From contig JAPWDM010000009.1 in NCBI GenBank assembly GCA_035578155.1, positions 930,001-994,000 of the forward strand: a stretch of 64,000 nucleotides of DNA. The letters run 5' to 3'. Below the pieces are notes generated by a model that was not told the origin of the DNA, did no database searches, and saw only the letters and a program-made list of their open reading frames with translations. Origin of the DNA: Brachynemurus nebulosus (Eukaryota; Arthropoda; Insecta; Neuroptera; Myrmeleontidae). Below are positions 1-14,700 of this stretch, piece by piece (positions within the stretch are counted from its first letter, which is position 1; every line of letters starts with the position of its first letter). Both the position numbers and the translations under genes were made by a program.

Positions 1-1913
1 CTCAGTATCAAACAATAACAACAAGAGATGATTTTGATTTATAACCTATTATTAAAATTTAAACCGGAAGTAATTATTATAATTAAATTAATAGGTACCT
101 ATATATCCAAACATGGGATAATTCAGAATATTGGATAATAGATCATTCATAAATTGAACAATTATAATATTTAACATCTTTTTTTTGGTGTCAGCTGTAA
201 TAAATATTGAATAATTCAGTATGCGTTATACATTCTCTATATTATAATGTTGATACAAAATAAATTCTGACGTATTTAAATCTTATTTATTGAACTTGAC
301 TGTGTACAACAGTTAAATCCGTTACCTGTCTGTCGAATGTTAATTTATTTCATTTACTTTATACGATAGAGTACATACTTGAATTTGGTCCGTCTTGATA
401 ATTACGTGAATATCGAAAAAACAAAAAAAAAATTATCATTATTGAGTTTAAATGATCATTGTGGTACTGGGTAAACACTTATTACTGAATTTCTGTAAAT
501 TAGGTACTTGAATTTGTGACCAATTTATCCGTAATGCACTATTAAGGTAGTTGATCGATAAAATGATTTTTTCAAAAAAATTTAATGAAACTTCTCTAGA
601 CATTTATTTAATCTAATACCAATAATACGAGCCTTTACCGAAAAAAAAAATTGACCAACCAAATTTTGAGAAAAACGATTTCAAAGTTTTGTAATTTTAA
701 TACAGGCTCTTATGGGAAAACTATTTTTTTTTAAATAAAGTGAAAACGTGTCAAAGGAATTTGATAAAAATTTAATACGTCATTTAATACAAAATTACAA
801 ACCATATTTAATAAGAAATGAAAGTTATTGACACGTTATCACAACGCTTTTTCAACAATTCTTTTAAATTGCTACAACATAAGCGCACGGAAATTCAAAA
901 AAACAAGTGGTATACTAATATAATAACTGAAGAATATTAATACGTTATTTAATTTTTGATAAAGGAAAATTTTTTTTTGCTGAGATATACTTTTGTACCT
1001 GACTATCTCAGAGCAAGTACGTTAAGCCAAATTTTAACACAACTATTTTCAGATATGTAATTTGAAAAAATTCGGGCCTACGCAAATTAAAAATCCTAAA
1101 ATCGCCCCTGACCGAAAGTGGTAAACATAAAAGAATTCTGTAATTGATTGCAAAGAGTATAATTAATAGAAATGGGTTTTTCTGTTCATTTTCCGATCAG
1201 TTAAATTTATTGAATGTTCAAATTCACAATTACACACTTCAATAGAAAGCCCGGATTGTAATTCTTCATACAATCCAATATCATCATTTTTAAAAATCAA
1301 ACAGAAAACAGAAAGACTCTCCTTGTAAGAGGCAATTTTATATATGTATTTTTTTTTCAAAAATATTGATAAACCATCTAGCAATTACCTTCTTTGATAT
1401 CTTTTTTTTTACAAAAACTACATTTTTTTCGTGATAATTGGCCAATTTAATGACTTATTTAAGACAATTAAAGTTTTTAGCTAATCTACCCAAAACAAAA
1501 CAAAAAAAATAACATTAAAAAGATTGTCTAGTCATTTTTTTTAACAATTATCTTTTTCTTCTTTAATTTCTAAATTACACTTAACCTTCGGCACTAATTT
1601 GATTTAGACATTAATTACAGGCTTTTTAAAAAGCCATTAGACCAAAAATGATTCAATTATTGATGGACATGATACATGAACAATTTGACATGTCGATATA
1701 ATTCACATCTTTGAAATACAGTACAGGCTCTCGATAATGTCACTCTCTGTTCCCTAAAACTCAGTAGAAATCCTACCACCTTCGCTACCCAGTTTCGTTA
1801 TGAACGAGATTTTGAACCTTTCCGTCTAAATTAACTAAAAAATTAATCAACTTTTTCTTTTTAATCGCTGGCATTATTCAGAAAGAGTGAAAAGAAATGT
1901 GATGGTAAAGAAC

Positions 1914-2364
1914 AATAGGTAAGGAGTCGCTTGGCAAAATAATGTAATTGCCTATATATAGGGAATAAGCTAATGTATAATGCCTAACATAACTTAACCT
2001 AACAATTTCACAAAGAGACGGCGATCTGGGATTTCATTTCCGCCAATAGTTACACTTCCTTATTAAGAGATGGCACGACCAGTTTGAACTTTGTATGTAA
2101 ATTAGAAATCTCACTGACACCCGTAGAACTAACTGTAAGCGAGATTTCTAATTTACATACAGAGTTCGAACCGGTGGTGCCATCTCTTTAACAAGTAAGT
2201 GTAACTATTAGCAGCGACCAAATCCCAGATCACCATTTCTTAGTGAAACTGTTAGGTTAAGCTATGTTAGGTTCATCGTGTTTGCACTTAATATAACATT
2301 TGACATTAGCCTACTCCCTACATGTAGGCAATTACATGACCTTTTCAAGTGATCCGCTACCTAC
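1914..2364. repeat. foldback (long inverted repeat) element
   Basis: Two arms of roughly 210 nt face each other around a short spacer near 2125-2140. The left arm starts AATAGGTAAGGAGTCGC and the right arm ends with its approximate complement near 2364. The best-conserved part is the inner 130 nt, for example GAAATCTCACTGAC on one side and the complementary GCGAGATTTC on the other. There is no coding capacity, so this looks like a non-autonomous foldback MITE. Confidence 0.75.
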
Positions 2365-3193
2365 TAAAAAAGTGGAGCTACAATAAGCTTTTCGGAGAAT
2401 TTTATTTCCCTACTGAACAAATTTAACGTGACTGAGAGCTTCTACTGTAATTCAGTAATTGGTACGACTACAGTAAGATCAAGTTTTGAAAGCTAAAGGT
2501 CGGTAGATTGCCTACTATAGTAGTACGCAATAATTTGTTTTCTACACACGGATGACTATAATTTTTTTTTTATAAGTGAATTAAGAAACTAGAAAATAAC
2601 ATTGACCTTTGCAGTTGATAAGAATTTATTTTATTTATAATAAATTTTTGCACGGACGTAATTAAATTACGCCAAATAGATTTACTTTTCCTGCTTTTAA
2701 TTTACAATAAACACAATTATCTTGAAAACAGATAGCGTTTAAAATTGAGATTATTGCAAATTTTTCTTTATTATTAAGTATTATACTTTACTTACCCACT
2801 CGCAGTTGATATTACAGGAAATTAACTAATAAATAACACCGTTTTTTATTATGTAAGAATAAATTAATTTTGACCTTACGATGTGATTATGTATAATTCT
2901 CTTCTCACAGTTAGATATTATGCTGTGATTTCATTTAATTCGATATTTTTTTAAATTATTTAAATTAATAATAAAGAATATTAGCGATATTAGAATATAA
3001 TGAAGATTAAAAATTAATTGTTTATTAAACATGGTAATTTTGACTGTATTTGAAATTTGTACTAGATATTAAATAATTTTATAAAATTGAAATTCGTTAA
3101 CGTTCAACAACGATTCAAATATGATGGAAATTGCGCCATTACTTAAAAATGACGTTACAATTCGTAAACAAACATGTTGATTCTGATATAATT

Positions 3194-3291
3194 TTCGTTA
3201 ATGTTTTAGGGTTATAAATATTGACATTAAGATATAAGATATTGACTTAAGTATCGTTAATGTTTTAAGGTTATAAATATTGACATTAAGA
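3194..3291. repeat. tandem duplication, about 59-bp period
   Basis: The string GTTAATGTTTTAGGGTTATA followed by AATATTGACATTAAGATAT occurs at about 3198 and, with one or two changes, again at about 3256. A related sequence lies at 40300-40350, so the unit belongs to a dispersed repeat. Confidence 0.7.
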
Positions 3292-3997
3292 TATTTTGTT
3301 TGTTTTGAAGCTTTTTTTCGCAGCAATTTTTTTGATTTTTTTTTTTACAAAATTTATCAAAAATTAAAATATTTCTTAACTGTTTCGGGGGGGGGGGGGT
3401 TCTCTCTCTCTTAAGTATCATAAAAAGGGATAGGTATTTATCAAAAAAATTTTACAGTAAGTTATGTTTGTTGACTATTTGTCATTTTCGATATTTTTTT
3501 GAACTTTCGATGACTAATGAGGCGTCTTATGAAGCACGATATTCCTTTTTTTCTCAAATACACTTGTCAATAAACAATTTTGGTTCATTGTGCGCATCAA
3601 AATTATAAAGAAAACTCGTGCATATTTCTTAAAATATTTATATACATACTATGTCAACAAATTTATGGACAAAATTTGTTAAAATTGATGACATTTTCCA
3701 TAAAAATTAATTATGTAACTAAGTCATCGCGAAAGAACTAATATTTTTAAATGATTGATACAGCTATTTTATTTTTTATGATATTCGATTTTTTATTTTT
3801 TTTTTTTTCAAAAATATGTGGAAATAAATAAATTGAGTAATTTAAAAAAATTCTTTAGACGATTAAAAATAATTCCAAACATATTCAAAATAAATTAATT
3901 AATCTGTATAATATTTCTGCTTCGTTTATAGCCTGTTTTATGATAACTATGGCCAAAAATATATTTGAATGTTTTAAAAGCAAACTATTTAACAGTA

Positions 3998-5586
3998 GGG
4001 TTGACCGCGGTAATTGGGAATGGATTTTCATGAATTGAGATAAAAGCGTTGTTTTAAGTATTTTTGATTTATTTTTAATTCTACATTATTCAGGATGCAC
4101 CACATAAATTTTGAGCAAATTCGTATGAAAAACAAAAATTTTATAAGCCATTCACATTTCCCCGATGCGGTTTTGCAAATCTTATGAATTTTGGGGTAAA
4201 AGTGAATGCCATCAGAATAATTATTTAGAATGGATTACAAAAGAAGTAAGGTACATCAGAGTAAAGCCCAACTCAAATTTTTCACACTTACCCCACTTTC
4301 AAATTTTTCATCATACTTTAGCGGTCACAATTTCTCTTGGTTTAATGCAAGTTACGCATACCTCAAATTTCTACAAAAAATCAAGGTTAAATAAAAATAA
4401 CAAAAATTGTAGGAACAAATTTATTACAAGCTAAAAATGATATTTTGATGATATTTTGTCATTTTATCATATAAAAAATCAAAATATTACGTGATTTTCA
4501 TACAAAAACAAGGAAAATAAGACTTTTTCAAGCAAATACATTTAGTTTACATGAATAAAAAACAACAATCTTTTCGGCCTAATACTGTAAATGAAAAAAA
4601 AAAATGGTTATGTGTTAATTACTGCCCTTGGTCACTCACAGAGACACGGAAAACAAGTAATTTTTCTGTTTTTGTAAATTGTTATTGGGTAAGGGAGCAC
4701 AGCAATGATTTCGTAGATTGATACACAAAACATATCGCCCTTTACACAATTTTTTTTCTTTTGTATTGTTTGTACAACGGAAACTTGTACAATAATGCCA
4801 CCACCATCTTCATTAACATTTTCAACTCCGAAAAGGACACTAGGTACTGAAATGACTGTATTTGACCGAATGGGGACATTTGTGAATGACGTTCACAATT
4901 ACCCCACAATTTTAAAATCATGGGGTAATTGTGAATTGGTAATAAATTGTCCAATTTCTTTGGCAGTTAATAAGGAACCCTCTCAGGGTTTAGACCACGT
5001 CTTGAGAAGTACTTTTAACCATTTGTTACCTTTTAAAAAATAAAATATATTTAAAAAAAATTTTTTTTTGAGGATTAGTCGAAGTAAAATACACAAAATT
5101 TTGCAAGGGCTTTTTCAAAATAAAAAAAAATAATAATACTTGGAGAACTGTTATCAAATTTTAATAGCATATTAAGAAAGAACAGAAAAACATACTAAGA
5201 GTTGATTTTTATGTCACCGAAGGATGACATATTAATCTCGTTGTGTGATTATAGTGGGGGAAAAATTAATAATAATAATAATAATATATAATATAATAAT
5301 TATAGAGTTGTACATGCATATATTAAATAAACGCAAGAGGGCTGTATTCTCACTGTATTATAGAGTTGTACATGCGTATATTGAATAAACGCAAGAGAGC
5401 TGTATTCTCACTGTACTTAAAAAACGAGCCAAAAAATCATAAATTAACACTTTCACTGAGGTGACGTTACTTAGTGCATGTCAAAAACACGCACTTGATG
5501 AATTTTTATTAACAATATTAATGTTATTTTAGAAATTATGGGCGCCGTTCATAATTGCCCCAATTCACAATTACCCCGGTCAACCC
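3998..5586. mobile_element. 1.6-kb element with GGGTTGACC termini and TA flanks
   Basis: The termini are GGGTTGACCGCGGTAATTG on the left and the complement of GGGTTGACCGGGGTAATTG on the right, each bordered by TA (3996-3997 and 5587-5588). A 478-bp relative in opposite orientation lies at 34159-34636 and shares about 430 bp with the left part of this copy. The interior repeats the GGGGTAATTGTGAA motif as a palindrome near 4885-4945 and carries a 58-bp tandem duplication. No transposase is readable. The TA borders suggest a Tc1/mariner-type target, but the superfamily is not certain. Confidence 0.75.
5303..5418. repeat. 58-bp tandem duplication
   Basis: Two adjacent units start TATAGAGTTGTACATGC and end with CTGTATTCTCACTGTA. 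They differ at only about four positions, so the duplication is recent. It lies inside the 3998-5586 element. Confidence 0.85.
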
Positions 5587-5762
5587 TACTTCTACAAAAA
5601 TTTCATGCTAGAAACCTACAAGAAAACACATTTTTTTTACGTTTATGGTGTTGTAATAAATTTTCTAATTTATTTTTTTTAATTTTGTTACAGATATTAA
5701 TTGTTCTCCGGTAACGAAACCAATATACAACATAGAGCGGTGAATGTCTGTTCAGCAGCAAA

Positions 5763-8700
5763 ATGGCGGTGATACATCGATTAAAATATAGAAATTATTT
5801 AATTTGTTGCTTTATATTAGCAACAAATTGGATACAGTTTACGACGACAGTACCAGTAATTCCGGATCATCCACAAACATTGTCACAAAAACAAAATAAT
5901 GGCGCGATAAATCCAACGGAAATGGATGGCGATAATTCGCGGAAAGTGCTTGGATCAAGGTAAAGTTCAATTTTGAAGTTTCTAGATAGAAATGGAAATT
6001 TTACTTCCAAATTTCTAAAATTTCAACGACAATCCATAAGAAGTTATTTGAATAATGCTTGATTAGAAAAAATAAATAAAAATTGACCGTTATGACGTCA
6101 TCAAGTACCGTAGAAAACTATTAAATAGAAACACTCCGATCAAAAAATAAGAAAAAGTTCGACAAGTACGTGCCGAACTACACAAAATTATTAATCTTCT
6201 GTTGTCATTTAAATGGAAATTTTGAGAGGGAACTTCCCATAAAAAATAAATTTCCTGTATATTTTATTCCGAAAATTATGAAAATCTCTATTCACTGACT
6301 ACTGAACTTTGATTTAATGCGTGTTCAACATGCACTTGACGAATTTTTTACATTACTATTTTTATTTTCTAATTTTGAAAATTTTTCAATAAGATATGAC
6401 ACTGTCTAGTACCTAAAAACTCAAGGCTGTTGTCGAACTACGCAAAACCATGACAGACATGATAAAACCGTAAGTATTCCGTTGTTATGACTACGAAACT
6501 TTAACAGGCGGGGTGGGTTTGAGGCAAGAGGTCACATGCAAACCTTGAGATCTCCACACAATTTCCACTTTTTCGAAAAAAAAAAGATGGCTTCCAAAAG
6601 AAAATCATATTGACGTACGTAATAAATTTCAGTTAGTAGAATTCGTATGAAAATTTTATTTTTGAAGGGACAATTTCCAAAGAATGTTGTAGTTTTTTTA
6701 CTTTTACCATGGAAAAAAAAAGTTAGAACAGATTTTTACAGCGAAAAAAATGGTACAAAACATTTGATTGGTAATTTCATTGTATCGGTAAACACGATAA
6801 AAATGAAACAACAATTCGTATTGGTAAATTTAACTGATTTCAGAACCATGGTAACAATGTACCTATTAAATAATAATATGAATTATACTAATTTATTTTA
6901 TTCGTTAAATTGTCTTACCGTATTACACTTGAGTTTTATATTTTTTCTGAATAAATTTGTATTTTCTACAACTCAAATTTCTTGCCTAAAAGCAAGTTAA
7001 CTCGAAGAACTGTCAACTAACAAAAACGCTTCAGCTTCGTTTTTGTTAGTTGACAGTTCTTCTCGTTAAATTGCTAAACAACAAATTTTCGTTAGACAAA
7101 CCCAAATTTATTCGAAAAAAATACAAACCTCTCGTGTAATAATAAGTGAAAAAAATTTTGATATTTCAAAAGTAATCGCAATACTACCACTATCTTAATA
7201 GGCTAGCAACTTACCTTTAAAAAAATGCTTAGAAATTGAAAAAGTGACCACGAGCGTTCTAGTGGCTGTTTTTTTTTTTTTTTAATCGATGCAGAATTTA
7301 AAATAAAATATAAAATTCAAATACTATTTTTTGATTAAACCACGGCTTCAATGCTAAAAATTGATAAAAATAAATAATTTGACAAGTATTCTTATAAATG
7401 TTTGATTTTAGTCTACGTATTCATTCTAAAATATCATATTTGTCAATAGTTTTTTCTCTCTCTAAAAAAATATTATAATTTTTTTTTTTATATATCATAC
7501 TTATAGAATACAAAATACAAAATTTGTACATGTATCTTACCTATTACTTTCATTAATTTCAACTTTTCACAGTGACGCCGGCATTTGACAATAAAATAGT
7601 ATTGGAATTTTTTATTCCTTTTTTAATTTGCAATCGATTAAAAAAAAAAAATCAGCCACTAGAACACTCGTGGCCGCTTTTTGTTAAAAATTAGGGTTAA
7701 GTTGCTACTCTATAATAGTCCCGGAAGCAAAAAATATTTAAAGCCACTGATTTTATAAATAGCTCTAACATACATATTTTGATTACAATGTCTGTATAAC
7801 ATCTTTTTTAAACAAAATACAGGTAACTAAACAACCAATAACAGACATCATTAGACATCTATATCTCGTTTAAATTATATCCCGTTTCTGTACGTAAATA
7901 CGCTTCAAAACGGCTTATTAACAAGCCCGCAACAGCCAACAGCCACAAATAATATTAACAAACGACATGCTAATAAGACATAAAGATATTTTGAAAACGG
8001 TACTTTTTTATTCCATCAAAAAATAATTTTTTGTTTAAACAAAAAACTTCTAATGTTTGTCAGCTGTTTGTTGGATATTTGGAATTAATTTGTCTTCATT
8101 TTTTTTTTCAAATACTTAGTTGTCGGCCGAATGATTGGCGGTTTATTATTATGTAATATGCCGTTTGCCGTTTTGTTTGTGATGATTTAAAATTAATACA
8201 GAATTAATCAATCTTCATATTATATGTGATTAGGTGATCACTTAATTAAACTAATTGAGAAATTAATTAATTTATTTTTTACTGGCAGGTTTTTTTTTCT
8301 GTTCGTATCTATAATGTTTGTATTTGTTAAGTATGTACGATCCGTGGCAAAAGTATTCACTCACCAATTATATTTATTCCACATTCAATTGAAAAAATTC
8401 TTTTTAATTATTTATTATTTGTAACATAAAGCAAGTTAAAGTCGTGTTCAATTTTACGGCAAATCCAATTTCAAAATGTTAGTACACATTTTTAACAAAA
8501 TTTTAGGATAGTGAAGTTTGAGGTTACATTTTTAACTGGTAAAATCGGTAGAAAATCTTTCAGAATATTGTTAAATCACAAAGTAATTTCTCTACACCAA
8601 CAAATTGTTCTCGCCTTTTGAATAATAAATATATACAGTCATATAGGTATTATTTATGTTTTATGTTATTCATTTATAAATCGAATTATCTCTCGATATA

Positions 8701-11700
8701 TGCAAACGACAATACACAACGTATATCTGATTGTCTATATTTTGCAATGATTGTCTTTTACGACAGTATTAATCAATACTTCAATATATTTTAGTTACAA
8801 TTTAAAAAATTAATATTTAATTTTTATATTAGAGAGAGAAAATTGAGAGCAATCTATCGGTGTAAAGAAATTTGATAAAATTCAAACAAAAAAAGACCAA
8901 TTTACAAAATTTTGATTATTAAAAAAAAGAATTTATTGATAAATGACTATTCAAGTAATTAAATATTTGGGGGATAATTTGAGGGCAATTTAAGCAGCAG
9001 AGAATTTTTCAAACTTCCGATTCCAACTTTTCCTGGCAAAAATCACCTTCAAGTCTTCAACAGAGTGGTGACTCATTTTTTAACCGTACAATACTTTATT
9101 AACAAGCCTGTTTTTAATTATTATGTAAGAATCATTTTTTTTATTTCAATTAATTTTTCTATTGGCATTAAATTTAGAAGTTATTTGAATGTTTATAATT
9201 GATAATGAAATTTCAAAATGTGTATCAAGTTCCTACCAACTGAAAAAAATTATTATGTTATTTTATTCTTTTAAAGATTGATTTAAAGATTGTTACCGCT
9301 TCTGTAAAATAACTGGACTTATTTATAATATAGTTTTGAGCTATTTTTTCACTTATCCCACTTCCTAGCGCTTCCACCGTAATATTTAAATTAAGAATTA
9401 ACACAAAAAGTTGGAGTGTCACTGTTCCATTTAGACAAATAAAAACATTTTTTCTTCAAGTTTATCATACAAATAATGTCTATTATTATTTAAATACTGT
9501 TATGTAAAGCTAACATTATCTCAACTTGTAGCTATAATAATACAATAAAAATTGTGTAAATAACTCAGCAAGCACTTGGATGATGACAAACAAGACATGT
9601 AACCACTTTATGTACTTATATTGACAGCTTCTTGTTTTTAAAAAATTTACAGTAAGACTTGTTTAAACATGTCCCCATTTATAATAAATATAAACTTCGG
9701 ACTATATAGGGAGACACTGTCTAAAACATTTAATAACAATGTTATTTACATACGTTAAATGATGGAAACATTCAGGGCCAGATTACCCAATAAGCCATGG
9801 CCTAGGGGCGGCAAAAGTTATAACATGAGTTTTTTTTTTGCTCGTCAATTATTTCTTTAGGTGAAAGTTGAAAAAAGTCGGAAAAGTTACAATTTTCTTG
9901 TATTTGAGGGAAAGTGGGGGATTTTTCACGGTGCCTAGATCGGCACTTGGGGTTAATATGGCCCTGGAAACATTTATTAAAGAGAAAAACATTTGAATTA
10001 ACATAATTGTCGATTTGACGAAATTATCGCTGAATATATGCAAGTAACAATACACAACGTATGTCTGAATGCCTATATTGTGCGATAGTTCTCTTTGACT
10101 TAGGCAATATTTACATAATTAATATTTACCTTTCAAATTAGATGGATATTAGATTAAATATTGAAAAATATTGATGTAAGAATATTAACAATTAAGGGGA
10201 ACATATTTTATGAGATTTTGACGATTTCGAAAAATTTTTTTTTTGTTTATAACGTAAAAGCCCCTATACCGGAACACTATTTTTAGGTGTGTAATTAAAC
10301 TGGCTTATAAAAATTGACAAATAAATTAAACACCCATTTTTTTTCCATGAATATCCAATCCAATGAATATGTTTTTAAAAAAATACAACCCAAAAATTTT
10401 TATTTATTAATGTTTTTCTTTTACAAAATGTCGACATCTATATCCCAACAAAGAAATATTAATGACACTAGGAGATGGGAACCGATATACAAACAGACGT
10501 ATAATATGAGTAATATGGCACATAGAGTGACACTTAGACGTCAAAGTAGGAAACATAGAATGGTTTCAGTATCAGACGTAAATAAGGATCAAAATACTGT
10601 ACTCAACAAAAATTGTTTAACCTTATTTTTATAATCTTCAGACAAAATTACTTAAGTTACATAGGTATGTGTTCTTATGTAGCATTAAAATCGCTCAAAT
10701 AGCACAGATGGTTTAGAGATTTTGGCCAGTTGGTGTATACATACTTACATATAGTCCAAATACTTAATTGCATTGGAACCAGTGGCGCAGCGAGGGGAGG
10801 TGCAAGGGGTACTATCATGACCCGGGCGCCACTTTGAGAGGGGTACCAAAAGTTAATAGGGGGAGCGTCAAAAGCTAATAGGAAGGACGCTATTATTTTA
10901 AATTTTTTTTTGTTGTGTTTGTCATTAAAATTTGGCTACGTGAAAGTGTACGAAAATTACAAAATTACTTCAGGGTTATGATTTCAAATATACCTATATG
11001 TAGACACACAAATAAATCACTGACAAAAAAAAGGTCGTTAAGGCAACTTTTAGGGATAAATTCAATATACTACGAGAAAAAATTTTTTCCGAAATTTTAA
11101 ATACACCCATTCACTACCTAAAATTTTTAAAATTTTAAAAGTTAACGGGGGAGGGGGGGGGTACAAATAAAGTGTCACGCACCGGGCGCCAGTTATGTTC
11201 GCTACGCCTCTGATTGTAACGTCTGTTTTATACAAAGAATTTAACACTAATTATCCGCATTTATAAAATTATTTTGAAAACAATGCAACAAATTACAAAC
11301 TTAATAATTACTATAAGTATCAAGTAACAGATATTTACTTTTAATAAGAATGTACTTAAACATTTATGGCGTGTTAATAACATTTGTTGTTTCAATTCAA
11401 TAAATATATATCTGTAATCTCAATCAGTGATATTATTTGTTCGAATAACAAAAGTTATACCACATAAATAAAATCTTAGATTCCTTGCTGGCTTTAACCA
11501 TCCTTTGGCGAGATTTCAGTACAGTTAGAAGAAAATTTTGCCACAATGTTAACTAAAATTCTAACCACAAATTCATATAAAATTATTTCATATTTCAATT
11601 AATATTTAGATTCATTTCTGTGACGTCATTAGGTCTATTTAATTTTATTTGATTCAAAATTTTCTATTATTTGGTATAGTAATATCATTATAGAACTGGT

Positions 11701-14700
11701 CCTAGCAATCGACAAGAAATAAATTCGCTTCAACGATGACGTCATTAAGTCATGACAGAACTTCGACTCCATCTCCGACAGGTAGAAACTTCCGATTATA
11801 TTTGCATCTCCGAATCCAACTGCAGCTTTAATATTTTCAAAGCGAGATTTTTTCAACGACAACAGCTGGTGACACAGAATGAGCGGCCAATCGTCACGTG
11901 ACATCCTTGTTGCAACATTTTTTTTACAATTTTATCTACACAATAAAGATGTCGATATTTTCGCTACTAACTTTACATTTTGTTTATCTTATATTATCAC
12001 TTTCGACTAGGGATGATCGATATTAGAAAAACATCGATGTTGACATCGATGTTAACATCGATTCAAGAGTATCGATATACGATATATATCAAAAGAAAAA
12101 CATCGATGTTTATGTAACAAAATAAACAATCATTATAATCTATTATTTTATTTATTAAATATTAACATTGCCAGTGTTTATTTGGTACACTTTGCAAAAA
12201 AGTCACTTTGTTAGAAGTTCTCCTTTTAATCGGTTGCTTTGTTGATGATACAAATGCTGCCCAGCTTTTGAAAAAAGTCTCTCTGAAGCTGTTAAAGTTG
12301 CTATGCAAGACAAATATTTAATGGGAATTTTTTTCAAATTTGGATGAGTGGATCCTAGAACTTGCCATAAAAGTAATGAATCTTGTTTTAAATCAGCTAC
12401 AGGATTTTTTAAATACTGGATAGCTTATAGTAATATCGATGTTTCGATATTATTCTCGTAACATCGATGTGTCGATGTTATCGAGGACATAACATCGATG
12501 TTCTTACATCGATGTTTTCCCTCTAAACATCGATATTTTTCTACCATCGATGAATATCGATCATCCCACTTTCGATTCCCACTTCACCTTCTGATTCCAA
12601 TTTTCTCAGTAGGTACCTATCAAAATCATCTTCAAGATGAGTCTTTTTCCGGAAAAAAAGACTTTACGACAACATTAACCTTCAATTCTCGATAAACATT
12701 CTTTCCCGCGGTTTATATACTTCATCGATCAAAAATTACCTCTGCTATGACTAGAGTAACCTTTCTTATAAATTTGAACAATTAAAATACAGAATGTACC
12801 AAGTTGTAAATCTTTACGGATCACTCATTGCAAATATATTACAGCAGGCGCTCTTTTATGCTTCACTTAATAATTATACAATGTTCAATTTTTTTTATTT
12901 TTTTATTTTTTTAAATGTCTTTTTTTCAAGTTGAACAAATATATACAAAATAATAAAAAAAAAAAACCGCGATAACATTTCAAGATAAGACGTTTAAGTC
13001 AATGATCGATCGATGGATCGATATTATTGATTATTTGATCAATAAAATCATGTTGCATATAATTCAACAATTATTTAACATTGTAAAAATTAACGGTATA
13101 CTTTACTTGTACTTACCAGTATGATATAATAAAAATTTATATTATTAATTTTATTAATCATAAAAAGATCACAACTGGTTACAGTACTTAATAACATACA
13201 GGATAGTCCAAGTGCGTGTTGAACATGCATTAAATCCGGGTTCCTCAGTTACGTTATAATTTGGTTCCCTATATCTCAAAGACACACATTAGTTTTAACG
13301 TGCAGTATTTCGCAAACCAGCTTAAAAAGATGTTTCCAAACTTTCCTTTGAAGTAATTTGCGAAAAACGAAAATTTTATCAATTTTCCAGCGTTTCCCTT
13401 AGCGATTTTAACTTCAATTTTAAAGTGTTACTTATACTAATTATTAGAGACCATTTCACTACTTCAAATTTCTTTTTGAATTTTAGAAAATTTTGTTGCA
13501 AGCCCGACGAGGGGGGGGGGGCAGCCGAAGTTGTCGCCCCGGAACTCGGGCTTGAAAAGGGGGCCCGCAACTTAGATCTACGGTTAAAAAAAGTATAACA
13601 AATAACACCTGATATAACACCTGATTATGTCACATACTGAAAGGTGTAAGAGATTTAGCCACACTTTACACTTCACACCTTACCAATTCACACTTGACCT
13701 TCTTACACCTAACATTTCTCACACTTGATTTGTTCATACCCCACCTTTTTTTAACACCTGACTTTTTGACACTAGGGTCTTATCACAACTGACTTATTTA
13801 CACGGTTTTTGTTCTTAAAATTGTCATAATAATTCATTACTTTTCATAACTAATTGTACTTAAATATCTTACATTCGACTTTTAGATCGATTTAAAACGA
13901 AATTAAGAAAAAAAGAATCGATTCTGTGAGATTGATCTAAAAAATCGAAATTTTGAAAAGTTTAAGTAATAAAATTAGCTGATAATTTTTGTTAAGGGAC
14001 TTAATTGTTAGTACATGAGTAATATCGTGTAAAAACGCCTTACATTATATTTGTAAAGGCGATAAATTAATTTTTCAATTATAATTATAGCAAATGACGC
14101 AACTGAATACGTAGGACGAATATCACGAAATGAACGAAGTTTATTCAAAATTTTCAAAGAAACTGACAAAAAAATGTTTTCTAAATACTTAAGTCGCTTT
14201 TGTGGGAAGGTCATCGTTTGCTAGATATGTGGCCTTCCTTCCTTTTGTATTAATAGTCTTCTACTGGACAAGATAGTGCGTATATGTATACGTTGATAAT
14301 AACGAATAAAAAGTGACAAATGTTTTTGGTGTTTCATTTTAACACAATATGTTTCTTTTGTAAAAATCGATTTTTTAAGCTTCGATTAATCGATTTAAAA
14401 TCGACATCTCTAATTTCGACCGCCTTTGTAAAATTGCCGAAGAAACAATACAAAATATATAAATACACGATGGCGTTAAAATAAACTATTGCTAACTACT
14501 CAATTCAATTGCGCGACATTGCGATAATAAATGAAGCTTAAATTTATCAAATAAAAATGAACTTACGATTTAATATTTCTGAATATAAATGATTCAAAAT
14601 GTTCTGCGTTCGAGATCATAAAGAAGCAATCAGTTGTAACTATTTACTTGGTACATATTGTACACCTGCTTCCGTTGAAATAGATTAAAAATGTTGAAAA

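Larger units (their letters stand above)
1..5692. other. gene-free, repeat-rich AT-rich DNA
   Basis: No open reading frame here resembles a known protein. The stretch holds a long foldback element (1914-2364), a short tandem duplication (3194-3291), a poly-G run near 3388, a 1.6-kb inverted-repeat element (3998-5586) and a 58-bp tandem duplication (5303-5418). It is probably upstream or 5'-UTR intron sequence of the serpin gene, because a polypyrimidine tract and AG acceptor (ending 5692) lie 70 nt before the start codon at 5763. Confidence 0.6.

Noticed and set aside
1163..1384. 73-residue minus-strand frame
   Set aside because: No recognised motif or conserved-looking block; bordered by poly-A/T runs.
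4165..5043. Open frames of 82-89 residues on both strands
   Set aside because: They lie inside the 3998-5586 repeat element, and the 478-bp relative does not preserve them.
6647..7000. 117-residue open frame in serpin intron 1
   Set aside because: AT-driven composition (Phe, Leu, Asn), no recognisable motif, ends at a hairpin repeat; probably chance.
13499..13560. CAAGCCCGA...TCGGGCTTG hairpin considered as a tRNA or terminator
   Set aside because: No cloverleaf, anticodon arm or TPsiC motif; more likely a transposon remnant beside a poly-G run.
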